The notes beneath the pieces were generated by a model that was given only the letters and a program-made list of their open reading frames with translations, searched no databases and was not told the DNA's origin. This document shows, piece after piece, positions 27,862 to 35,929 of a stretch of 64,000 nt of DNA (the first letter of the stretch is position 1; every line of letters starts with the position of its first letter). The position numbers and the translations under genes are program-made. The stretch spans positions 201,272-265,271 of the forward strand of contig NZ_KV887144.1 of NCBI RefSeq assembly GCF_001956315.1. The letters run 5' to 3'. Source of the DNA: Sphingomonas montana. Its GTDB lineage: Bacteria; Pseudomonadota; Alphaproteobacteria; Sphingomonadales; Sphingomonadaceae.

Positions 27862-28283
27862 AGCGCCGCCGCCCGTTCCTCGAACGCACCGATCATCTTG
27901 CGCAGCGCGCGCTCGAACACCTGGCCCGCAATCGCCTCGAAGATTCGCGACCGGAATGCGAAATCGACCTTGAAGTCGATCAGCGTTCCGCCCTTTCCAT
28001 CCGGCCGGAACGTCCAGTCGTTCAGCAGATGTTCGAGCGGCCCGTCGACATATTCGACGCTGATCCGCTCGGCCCGGGTCTTCGTGACGCGCGACGTGAA
28101 TGATTCGCGCAACGCCTTGAACCCGACGACCAGGTCGGCCACCATCTCCGTCTCGCTGTTCGACCGGACACGCACCGCTACAACCCATGGCAGGAACTCA
28201 CGGTATCGCGCGACATCTGCCACAAGATCGAACATCTGTTCCGGACTGTACGGCAGGTGCCGCGTCTCGCTGTGTCGGGGCAT
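27804..28283 (-). CDS. RatA/COQ10-like START-domain protein
   Basis: 159 aa polyketide cyclase/START fold. N-terminal [20 protein letters not shown] and the core YREFLPWVVAVRV match ubiquinone-binding COQ10 and the bacterial RatA group. In alphaproteobacteria it usually follows lipA, as here (ATGA overlap). A role in ubiquinone handling is more likely than the toxin role proposed for E. coli RatA; both are family knowledge. Confidence 0.87.
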   Translation of the reverse strand: MPRHSETRHLPYSPEQMFDLVADVARYREFLPWVVAVRVRSNSETEMVADLVVGFKALRESFTSRVTKTRAERISVEYVDGPLEHLLNDWTFRPDGKGGTLIDFKVDFAFRSRIFEAIAGQVFERALRKMIGAFEERAAALYGSSVAPGMSSSSAHNAA

Positions 28284-29215
28284 CAGCGGCGGGCCAGCTG
28301 CGCCTCGCGCGCGGTGCGCAGTTTCGCGAAATCGTCGCCGGCGTGATAGCTCGACCGGGTCAGCGGGCTAGCCGCGACGAGCAGGAAGCCCTTGGCCCGC
28401 GCGATCGATGCGTAGGCGTTGAACGTGACCGGCGGCACGAACTCGGCCACCTTCGCATGCTTCGGCGTCGGTTGCAGATACTGCCCCATGGTCAGGAAAT
28501 CGATGCCGGCGGATCGCATGTCGTCCATCACCTGATGGATCTCCAGCCGCTCCTCACCCAGGCCCACCATCACGCCGGACTTGGTGAAGATCGACGGATC
28601 GAGCCGCTTCACCTGTTCCAGCAGCCGCAACGAGGCATAATAGCGCGCGCCGGGCCGAATGGTCGGATAGAGCCGCGGCACGGTTTCGAGATTGTGGTTG
28701 TAGACGTCAGGCCGCGCCGCGACGATCGCCTCGATCGCGCTGTCCGCCTTGTTGCGGAAATCCGGAGTCAGGATCTCGATCGTCGTGCCCGGCGTAGTGC
28801 GCCGCAACGCCTCGATCACCTTGACGAACTGGCTCGCCCCGCCGTCGGGCAGGTCGTCGCGATCGACCGACGTCACCACGATATGCTGCAGCCCCATCTG
28901 CGCTGCGGCGTCCGCGACGTTCTGCGGCTCCATCCGGTCCACCGCGCGGGGCATGCCGGTCTTCACGTTGCAGAATGCACAGGCCCGGGTGCAGGTATCG
29001 CCCAGGATCATGACGGTCGCGTGCTTCTTGCTCCAGCATTCGCCGATGTTAGGGCATGCCGCCTCTTCGCAGACGGTGGTCAGGCTTTTCGAGCGCATCA
29101 GCGCGCGCGTGGCGGCCACCACCGCGCCGGTTGGCGCCTTGACCCGGATCCAGTCCGGCTTGCGGACGCGGGCGGGGGTTGCAACGTCGGCGGAGTTCGG
29201 CACCATCTGGTTCAT
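28283..29215 (-). CDS. lipA: Lipoyl synthase
   Basis: Radical SAM enzyme inserting sulfur into octanoyl-lipoyl domains. Auxiliary cluster cysteines Cys49, Cys54 and Cys60 ([12 protein letters not shown]) and SAM cluster cysteines Cys75, Cys79 and Cys82 (CTRACAFC) are all present; the C-terminal SSY-type serine appears as RSSYHAG. 310 aa. Divergent from the carbonic anhydrase gene (65-base gap). Confidence 0.96.
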   Translation of the reverse strand: MNQMVPNSADVATPARVRKPDWIRVKAPTGAVVAATRALMRSKSLTTVCEEAACPNIGECWSKKHATVMILGDTCTRACAFCNVKTGMPRAVDRMEPQNVADAAAQMGLQHIVVTSVDRDDLPDGGASQFVKVIEALRRTTPGTTIEILTPDFRNKADSAIEAIVAARPDVYNHNLETVPRLYPTIRPGARYYASLRLLEQVKRLDPSIFTKSGVMVGLGEERLEIHQVMDDMRSAGIDFLTMGQYLQPTPKHAKVAEFVPPVTFNAYASIARAKGFLLVAASPLTRSSYHAGDDFAKLRTAREAQLARR

Positions 29216-29280
29216 AGGACGTTAGATAGCGCCTATGGGGTGGTTTGCCACCCCTCGACGGTCATCGACAGGAGCATATC

Positions 29281-29913
29281 ATGGATGGAATCACTCCCCT
29301 CATCGACGGCTATCGCCGTTTCAAGGCGACCGGCTGGGATACGCAGCTGGAACGCTGGGAAACGCTGGCCAAGGGGCAAAGCCCCAAGATCATGATCATT
29401 GCCTGTTCCGACAGCCGCGTCGATCCGGCGACGATCTTCGATGTCGCGCCCGGCCAGACCTTCGTGGTCCGCAACGTCGCGGCGCTGGTGCCGCCCTACG
29501 AAACCGGCGGCGGTTTTCACGGCGTTTCCTCCGCGGTCGAGTTTGCGGTGACGCAGCTTGAAGTGACCGACGTGCTGGTGCTGGGCCACGCGTCCTGCGG
29601 TGGATGCAAGGCAGCGCTGAGCCGTACGTTCGAAGGATCGGAACATGGCAAGGGTGCCTTCATCGATTCCTGGATCTCGATGCTGGCCGAGACGCGCGAC
29701 GACGTGATCGCCGACATGGGCACCAGCGACGATGCGGTGCGGGAGATGGAGCATCGCGCAGTCGGGGTGAGCCTCGACAATCTGCGGACCTTCCCCTTCG
29801 TGCAGGAACGGCTGGATGACGGGCGGCTGAAGCTACACGGCGCGTGGTTCGGCATTGCCGAAGGTGACCTGCTCGTCCGCGATCCGGAAACCGGAGCGTT
29901 CAACCCGGCATGA
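29281..29913 (+). CDS. Beta-class carbonic anhydrase
   Basis: Interconverts CO2 and bicarbonate. Zinc ligands Cys42, His103 and Cys106 with the Asp44-Arg46 pair are visible in ACSDSRVDP and LGHASCGGC. 210 aa. ATG 29281 has AGGAG six bases upstream, which decides against the longer in-frame start. The stop overlaps the transporter start (ATGA). Confidence 0.95.
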   Translation: MDGITPLIDGYRRFKATGWDTQLERWETLAKGQSPKIMIIACSDSRVDPATIFDVAPGQTFVVRNVAALVPPYETGGGFHGVSSAVEFAVTQLEVTDVLVLGHASCGGCKAALSRTFEGSEHGKGAFIDSWISMLAETRDDVIADMGTSDDAVREMEHRAVGVSLDNLRTFPFVQERLDDGRLKLHGAWFGIAEGDLLVRDPETGAFNPA

Positions 29914-30806
29914 TCCTATCGGAACGGGAGGATGTGGCACCACGTCGCTTCCTCCCGGAACTGGTGCTCGTCGGCATCACGATCCTGTGGGGCGGGACCT
30001 TCCTGATCACCAAGATCGGCCTTGGCGACAGCGGACCACTCTTCTTCGTTGGCGTCCGGTTCGCCGTCGCTGCGCTATTGGTCGCAGTCCTGTCACCCGG
30101 AATATGGCGGGGTTTGTCGGTATCCGAACTGTTCGGGTCGGTGCTGATCGGCAGCACGATGATCGCCGGCTACGCTTTGCAGACGACCGGGCTGCAATCT
30201 ATTCCAAGCAGCACGTCGGCCTTCCTGACCGCGCTCTACGTTCCGTTCGTGCCGCTCCTGCAACTCCTGCTGTTTCGCCGCGTGCCGCGAACGATGGTCT
30301 GGGTCGGCATTGCCATGGCATTTGGCGGGCTTATCCTGTTGGCCGGGCCGGCGACCGTGGCGACGCTGACCCTCGGGCACGGCGAACTGTTGAGCGTCCG
30401 GTCCGCACTCGCCTTCTCGTTCCAGATCCTGTTGATCGGACGGTTCGCGCGCCGCGGTAACCCACGCCGTGCGGCCTTTATCCAACTGGCGACCCTGGCG
30501 CTGGGCAGTTTTGCGCTGATGCCAGCGACGGGGGAACAGCTGCCTGTCTTCACGCCGACGCTGCTGGCCTGCGGGGTGGGGCTGGGGATCGCCAGCGCCG
30601 TGATACAGGTCGCGATGAACTGGGGACAGGCGCGTGTCTCGCCCGCCCGCGCGACGCTGATCTACGCTGCCGAACCGGTCTATGCCGGGCTGATCGGCTG
30701 GACTGCGGGCGAGCGGTTCACCGATCTCGGACTGATCGGCGCCGGGCTGATCGTCAGCAGTGTCGTGGTGAGCGAGTTGCGGATCGGGCGGAAGGGAGCA
30801 GCGTAG
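29910..30806 (+). CDS. DMT-superfamily (EamA) transporter
   Basis: 298 aa with about ten predicted membrane helices in two EamA repeats, e.g. LVGITILWGGTFLITKIG near residue 15 and RATLIYAAEPVYAGLIGW near 250. Probably a metabolite exporter; substrate unknown. Co-transcribed with carbonic anhydrase by overlap. Confidence 0.9.
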   Translation: MILSEREDVAPRRFLPELVLVGITILWGGTFLITKIGLGDSGPLFFVGVRFAVAALLVAVLSPGIWRGLSVSELFGSVLIGSTMIAGYALQTTGLQSIPSSTSAFLTALYVPFVPLLQLLLFRRVPRTMVWVGIAMAFGGLILLAGPATVATLTLGHGELLSVRSALAFSFQILLIGRFARRGNPRRAAFIQLATLALGSFALMPATGEQLPVFTPTLLACGVGLGIASAVIQVAMNWGQARVSPARATLIYAAEPVYAGLIGWTAGERFTDLGLIGAGLIVSSVVVSELRIGRKGAA

Positions 30807-30830
30807 GGCGGCTTGCGCTCGAAGCCGCCC
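30806..30830. terminator. Hairpin after the DMT transporter
   Basis: GGGCGGCTT pairs perfectly with AAGCCGCCC around a 7-base loop, starting at the transporter stop codon. No T run follows, so this may be a factor-assisted terminator or mRNA-protecting hairpin. Confidence 0.5.
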
Positions 30831-30868
30831 GTTACCGTAACGGAACCCCGGCTCTCGCCGGGGTGACG
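30831..30868. repeat. REP-like palindromic element
   Basis: CCCCGGC-TCTC-GCCGGGG (30846-30863) is a perfect hairpin followed by TGACG and preceded by a small GTTAC-C-GTAAC palindrome. The AACCCCGGC...GCCGGGGTGACG pattern resembles dispersed intergenic palindromes of alphaproteobacteria. Only one copy was noticed in this window, so the repeat nature is from memory of such elements. Confidence 0.4.
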
Positions 30869-30909
30869 TTGTGGCTTGATCGAACCGATCGAACGGCCCG
30901 CGCGCACGA

Positions 30910-32589
30910 TCAGCGGGTCAGCTTCTTGTAAGCAAGCCGCGTCGGACGGTCGGCGGCATCGCCAAGTCGGCGCTTCTTGTCCTCCTCGTACGATTCGAAA
31001 TTGCCTTCGAACCATTCGACGTGGCTGTCGCCCTCGAACGCCAGGATGTGCGTGGCGAGTCGATCGAGGAAGAAGCGGTCATGGCTGATGACCACCGCGC
31101 AGCCGGCAAAGCTCTCGAGCGCCTCCTCCAGCGCGCGCAGCGTTTCGACGTCGAGATCGTTGGTTGGCTCGTCGAGCAGCAGGACGTTGCCCCCCTCCTT
31201 GAGCATCTTCGCCATGTGGACGCGGTTGCGCTCACCGCCCGACAGCTGGCCGACCTTCTTCTGCTGGTCGCCGCCCTTGAAGTTGAACGCGCCGACATAG
31301 GCCCGCGTCGCCACGTCATGCTTGCCGAAGGTGAATCGGTCGAGCCCGTCCGAAATCTCCTCCCAGACATTCTTGTTTGGGTTCAGGTGATCGCGGCTCT
31401 GGTCGACATAGCCCAGCTTCACGGTGGACCCGATGTTGATCTCGCCGCCGTCGGGCTGTTCCTGACCGGTGATCAGCTTGAACAGCGTCGTCTTGCCGGC
31501 GCCGTTCGGCCCGATGATACCGACGATCCCGCCGGGCGGCAGGTTGAAGTCGAGATTTTCGAACAGCAGCTTGTCGCCGAAGCTCTTGGTCAGGCCTTTG
31601 GCCTCGATCACGTTGCCGCCCAGCCGCTGCGGGATCTGGATAAGGATCTGCGCGGCACCCGGCCGACGGTCATTCTGCTTCTCGACCAGTTCGTCGAACG
31701 CGCGGATGCGCGCCTTGGACTTGGTCTGGCGCGCCTTCGGGCTCTGCCGGATCCACTGGAGTTCGTGCTGGATCGCCTTCTGGCGGCCCTCCTCCTCGCG
31801 GTCCTCCTGCGCCATGCGGGTGGCCTTGTTCTCCAGCCATGCCGAGTAGTTGCCCTCGAACGGCAGGCCGCGCCCGCGGTCGATCTCCAGCACCCAGCCG
31901 ACGACATTGTCGAGGAAGTAGCGATCGTGGGTCACCAGGATGACGTTGCCTGCATATTCCTTCAGATGATTCTCCAGCCAGCCGACGCTCTCCGCATCGA
32001 GATGGTTGGTCGGCTCGTCGAGCAGCAGGATTTCCGGCTTCCACAGCAGCAGCTTGCACAGCGCGACGCGACGCCGCTCACCCCCGGACAGCGTCGTGAC
32101 GTCCGCATCGCCCGGCGGGCAACGCAACGCCTCCATCGCGATCTCCAGCTGGTTGTCGAGCGTCCAGCCGTCGACCGCGTCGATCTTCTCCTGCAACTCG
32201 CCCATCTCGGCCAGCAGCGCGTCGAAATCGCAATCCTCGGGCGGGTCGCCCATGATGTTGCTGATCTCGTTGAACCGGTCGACCAGGTCGGCGGTGGCAC
32301 GCACGCCGTCCATCACATTGCCGCGGACGTCCTTCTCGGGATCCAGCTGCGGTTCCTGGCTGAGATAGCCGACGCGGAAATTCTCGGCGGCCCATGCCTC
32401 GCCGACATAGTCCTTGTCGTACCCCGCCATGATCTTCATCAGCGTCGACTTGCCCGCGCCGTTCACGCCGATGATGGCGATCTTGGTGCCCGGCAGGAAC
32501 TGCAGGTGGATGTTGTTGAGCACCGGCTTCGGCGCGCCGGGGAAGGTCTTGGTCAGACCTTTCATCACATAGCTGTATTGAACGGCCAT
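30910..32589 (-). CDS. ettA: Energy-dependent translational throttle protein EttA (ABC-F)
   Basis: ABC-F ATPase that acts on the ribosomal E site. Two ABC domains, each with Walker A (GVNGAGKST at 41-49; GPNGAGKTT in the second), and signatures LSGGERRRVALCKLLL and LSGGERNRVHMAKML, separated by the EttA-type arm and the basic linker (RQSPKARQTKSKARI). 559 aa, family-typical. ATG 32589 (MAVQYSYVMKGL) matches the conserved family start. Divergent from the M28 peptidase gene. Confidence 0.95.
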   Translation of the reverse strand: MAVQYSYVMKGLTKTFPGAPKPVLNNIHLQFLPGTKIAIIGVNGAGKSTLMKIMAGYDKDYVGEAWAAENFRVGYLSQEPQLDPEKDVRGNVMDGVRATADLVDRFNEISNIMGDPPEDCDFDALLAEMGELQEKIDAVDGWTLDNQLEIAMEALRCPPGDADVTTLSGGERRRVALCKLLLWKPEILLLDEPTNHLDAESVGWLENHLKEYAGNVILVTHDRYFLDNVVGWVLEIDRGRGLPFEGNYSAWLENKATRMAQEDREEEGRQKAIQHELQWIRQSPKARQTKSKARIRAFDELVEKQNDRRPGAAQILIQIPQRLGGNVIEAKGLTKSFGDKLLFENLDFNLPPGGIVGIIGPNGAGKTTLFKLITGQEQPDGGEINIGSTVKLGYVDQSRDHLNPNKNVWEEISDGLDRFTFGKHDVATRAYVGAFNFKGGDQQKKVGQLSGGERNRVHMAKMLKEGGNVLLLDEPTNDLDVETLRALEEALESFAGCAVVISHDRFFLDRLATHILAFEGDSHVEWFEGNFESYEEDKKRRLGDAADRPTRLAYKKLTR

Positions 32590-32692
32590 CTGGCGCGGTC
32601 TCCGATAACATATGGCTGGCAAAATCAGGTCGCGATGTAAGGGGTCGCCGCGCCGTTGGCAAACACGCGCATGGCGGATAGGCATTCGCACC

Positions 32693-34096
32693 ATGAAGAC
32701 GTTTCCCATCGCGCTGCTGTGCGCCGCCGCCCTTCCCGCAACCGCCGGCGCGCAGCCCCGGTCGCTCGACCCGGTCGCCGCGCTGCGCCAGGTTGCAGCG
32801 CTGCGGGATGCGGCGCTGACCGACGACGTGGCCTATGCCATCACCGAGGGACTGACGACCGAGGTGGGCCAGCGACTGGCGGGCACCGATGCGGAGGCCC
32901 GCGCCCGCGATTGGGGCGTCGCGCGGCTGAAGGCGCTGGGGTTCCGCAACGTCCATATCGAGACGTACGACATGCCGGTCTGGGTACGCGGCGAGGAACG
33001 CGGCGAGATCCTCAGCCCCTTCCCACAGAAGCTCAGCCTGACCGCGCTTGGCAACAGCGGCGCCACCCCGCCCGCCGGGCTGGACGCGGAGATCGTCGCC
33101 TTCCCGTCGATCGAGGCGTTGCGCGCGGCGGATCCAGCGGCGGTGCGCGGGCGTATCGTCTACCTGACCCACGCGATGCTGCCGACGCAGGACGGATCGA
33201 GCTACGGCGCGTCCGGCATCGTCCGGCGTCAGGGGCCGACGGTCGCATCGCAGAAGGGGGCGGCCGCCATCGTCATCCGCTCGATCGGCACGGACCACCA
33301 CCGGACCCCGCATACCGGCGTGCAGATGTTCGCGGACGGTGCCGCGCCCATCCCGGCGGCGGCACTCAGCATCCCGGACGCCGAACAGCTCGACCGTATC
33401 CTGAAGCGCGGTCGCCCGGTGCGGATGCGACTGCTTCTGACCCCGCGCCAGACGGGGATGCGCCAGTCGGGCAACGTCGTTGCCGAAGTGCCGGGCCGCG
33501 ACCCGAAGGCCGGCATCGTCGTGGTGGGCGGCCATCTCGACAGCTGGGACCTGGGCACTGGCGCGATCGACGACGCGACCGGCATCGCGATCACCACCGC
33601 GGCGGCCAAGCGCGTCATGGACGCCGGCCGGCCGCTCCGCACGATCCGCGTCGTGTGGTTCGGCGCGGAGGAGGTCGGCGCGTTCGGCGGCATCGCCTAT
33701 GCCAAGGCGCATGCCGGCGAGAAGCATGTCCTGATGGCGGAGTCGGATTTCGGCGCCGATCGCGTCTGGAAATTCGATACGAAGGTCGCCCCCGGCGCAC
33801 TGCCCGTCATGGACCGGATCGCCACCGCGCTGGCGCCGCTCGGCATCGCGCGTGGCGACAACCTGGCATCCGGCGGATCGGACATCACACCGCTGGCCGC
33901 GACCGGCATCCCCATCGTCAGCCTGCGGCAGGACGGCACGCGCTATTTCGACCTGCACCACACGCCGGACGACACGCTCGACAAGGTCGATCCCATTCAG
34001 CTGCGCCAGAATGTCGCGGCGTGGACCACCATGCTCGCGGTGGTCGCCAACGATCCGACCGAGCTGGGCCCGGTCGAGAAAGGCGGCGCGGAGTAG
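32693..34096 (+). CDS. M28-family zinc metallopeptidase, exported
   Basis: 467 aa with signal peptide (MKTFPIALLCAAALPATAGA) and an M28 aminopeptidase fold. Metal ligands can be followed: His and Asp in VGGHLDSWDLGTGAIDDATG, Glu-Glu in WFGAEEVGAFG, Asp in AESDFGADRVW and the last His in DLHHTPDDTLD. A PA-type insert lies near residues 140-250. Probably a periplasmic or secreted aminopeptidase/carboxypeptidase. GNAT gene follows after 8 bases. Confidence 0.9.
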   Translation: MKTFPIALLCAAALPATAGAQPRSLDPVAALRQVAALRDAALTDDVAYAITEGLTTEVGQRLAGTDAEARARDWGVARLKALGFRNVHIETYDMPVWVRGEERGEILSPFPQKLSLTALGNSGATPPAGLDAEIVAFPSIEALRAADPAAVRGRIVYLTHAMLPTQDGSSYGASGIVRRQGPTVASQKGAAAIVIRSIGTDHHRTPHTGVQMFADGAAPIPAAALSIPDAEQLDRILKRGRPVRMRLLLTPRQTGMRQSGNVVAEVPGRDPKAGIVVVGGHLDSWDLGTGAIDDATGIAITTAAAKRVMDAGRPLRTIRVVWFGAEEVGAFGGIAYAKAHAGEKHVLMAESDFGADRVWKFDTKVAPGALPVMDRIATALAPLGIARGDNLASGGSDITPLAATGIPIVSLRQDGTRYFDLHHTPDDTLDKVDPIQLRQNVAAWTTMLAVVANDPTELGPVEKGGAE

Positions 34097-34104
34097 CACC
34101 CGCC

Positions 34105-34602
34105 ATGATCGCATCGCCGATCGGTCTGCGCGCCGCGGTCGGCGACGATCGCCCTGCCTTGATCGATCTCTTGCGTCGATCATGGCTGCGGACTTGGGCA
34201 CCGGAACTGCCGTTCGACGCGGTTCGGCTATTCGTCGAACAGGATCCGGTCACCGGCTATGTCGAGACGCATTTGCCGGGGTTCAGCGTCGCGATCCGCG
34301 CCCAATCGATCGTCGGTGTGCTGCACATCGTCGGTGACACGATTGAATCGATCGAGGTCGATCCTCGCGCGGCACGGTCGGGGATCGGAACCGTCCTGCT
34401 GGCCCATGGCGAGGATCAGATCGCCCGGTCGCACGATCAAGGCCGGCTCGAAGTGCGCGCCTTCAATCGAGACGCGCTCGCCTTCTACCGCCATCACGGC
34501 TGGATCGAAATGGCGCGCTACACCGCCAGCGAATGCGGCGCGCAGGTCGAGACGATCGCGCTCGTCAAAGCTGTCGTCCGTCGCGATCCCGCAAACCGGT
34601 AG
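34105..34602 (+). CDS. GNAT-family N-acetyltransferase
   Basis: 165 aa. Acetyl-CoA-binding motif A reads IEVDPRAARSGIGTVLLAHGE, slightly modified from R/QxxGxG/A, followed by LEVRAFNRDALAFYRHHGW, typical of GNATs. Substrate unknown. It follows the M28 peptidase gene and converges with the GH130 gene, leaving 6 bases between stops. Confidence 0.86.
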   Translation: MIASPIGLRAAVGDDRPALIDLLRRSWLRTWAPELPFDAVRLFVEQDPVTGYVETHLPGFSVAIRAQSIVGVLHIVGDTIESIEVDPRAARSGIGTVLLAHGEDQIARSHDQGRLEVRAFNRDALAFYRHHGWIEMARYTASECGAQVETIALVKAVVRRDPANR

Positions 34603-34608
34603 CGCGCT

Positions 34609-35892
34609 TCAGTCCGCGCGCATCCCCGCGAGCAGGTTCGGGATCGAGACCCAGGCGAACGCTACCGAACTGTCGGCCACGCCGTACGGCACAAACAGCA
34701 TGTCGTCCTGCTTCAATGCGCCGCAGGTGTAGACCACGTTGGGGACATAGCCCTCGCGGTCCTCGTTGGGAGACAGGATCGGCTGCGACGTGCGGCCGAG
34801 GACCTTCGACGGATCGTCCTTGTCCAGCAGGACCGCGCCGATCGAATATTTACGCATCGCGCCCACGCCGTGGGTCAGCAGCAGCCAGCCCTCGTCGAGT
34901 TCGATCGGCGATCCGCAATTGCCGATCTGCACCATCTCCCACGGGTAATGCGGGGTCAGCAACAACTCGCCCTCACCCCAGGTGTCGATCGTCTTCGACC
35001 GGAGGAGGTACAGATTCTCGCCGTCCTGCCGACCGATCATCATATATTCGCCGCCCACCTTGCGCGGGAACAGCGCCATGCCCTTGTTCCGCGCCGCCGG
35101 CCCGCTCATCGGCTGGAAGATGAAGCTGCGGAAATCCTGGGTGCGGAGCAGTTCGGACCGGATCGTCGAACCGGAATAGGCGGTGTAAGTCCCGATCCAT
35201 TCCACCGCGCCGTCCTCATGCGTGAACTGGACAAGCCGGAGGTCCTCGAGGCCGTTCCGCTGCGCCTCCGTGATCGGGAACAGCACCGTGCCCGACAGCG
35301 AACTGTCATGGTGACGATGCACCTCGACCGCGCCGCGATCGAGTTCGCGCGCCGTGTCGGCCGCAGTGGCGAACGGCGGCTCCGGCATCAGTTCGAAATT
35401 GGCACCCGGCCCCAATATGCCTTCGCGGAACGCGACCGAGGAGATGTGCCCCTCCCCCACCGCGCGCAGCGACATGGCGATCCGGATCGCGCCGCCGCTC
35501 AGCCCGGTCTGGTCGGGGTGAGGGATGATGCTTGGGTTCATCAGCGCGGCGGCCGCATAGCTGTATTCGTGGCAGAAATAGGCACCGATCAGCTGGCGCT
35601 TGGCATGTGGGATCGTGGCGCCGTCCAGGCTCAGCGCGCGCTCGATTGCCGCGTAGCGCAGGTCGAACACGTTGCGCGTCTGCCAGTGGCGCGCCTCGAA
35701 ATCGCGCAGCACGAGATCCAGTTCGGCCTCGGTCGCGACCGGGTCCAGTGCCAGCACGGCATCGACGATACGCCTGACCCGTCCCGGCCGGCCCGCAACC
35801 TTGCCGGCCTCGATCGGAATATGGAATGGCCGGACAACGACGCGGGACGGATCCGCCGCCAGCTTCAGCGGGGCGTGTATGACATCGATCAC
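34609..35892 (-). CDS. Glycoside hydrolase family 130 protein (mannoside phosphorylase-like)
   Basis: 427 aa five-bladed beta-propeller of the GH130 type. Family features include YSGSTIRSELLRTQDFRSF, NKGMALFPRKVGGEYMMIGR, GNCGSPIELDEGWLLLTHGV and VYTCGALKQDDMLFVPYGVA with ADSSVAFA. GH130 enzymes phosphorolyse or hydrolyse beta-mannosides (beta-1,2 or beta-1,4). No signal peptide, so a cytoplasmic role is likely. Directly downstream (37 bases) of a glycosyltransferase on the same strand, which suggests linked synthesis and turnover of a mannosyl glycan. Confidence 0.88.
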   Translation of the reverse strand: MIDVIHAPLKLAADPSRVVVRPFHIPIEAGKVAGRPGRVRRIVDAVLALDPVATEAELDLVLRDFEARHWQTRNVFDLRYAAIERALSLDGATIPHAKRQLIGAYFCHEYSYAAAALMNPSIIPHPDQTGLSGGAIRIAMSLRAVGEGHISSVAFREGILGPGANFELMPEPPFATAADTARELDRGAVEVHRHHDSSLSGTVLFPITEAQRNGLEDLRLVQFTHEDGAVEWIGTYTAYSGSTIRSELLRTQDFRSFIFQPMSGPAARNKGMALFPRKVGGEYMMIGRQDGENLYLLRSKTIDTWGEGELLLTPHYPWEMVQIGNCGSPIELDEGWLLLTHGVGAMRKYSIGAVLLDKDDPSKVLGRTSQPILSPNEDREGYVPNVVYTCGALKQDDMLFVPYGVADSSVAFAWVSIPNLLAGMRAD

Positions 35893-35929
35893 TGGCGTCC
35901 GTACCTTTCACGACGCGGACGCCGACGAG

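Noticed and set aside
27804-28283. RatA-like protein as half of a toxin-antitoxin pair
   Set aside because: No antitoxin-like partner; linkage to lipA and START fold favour the COQ10-like role.
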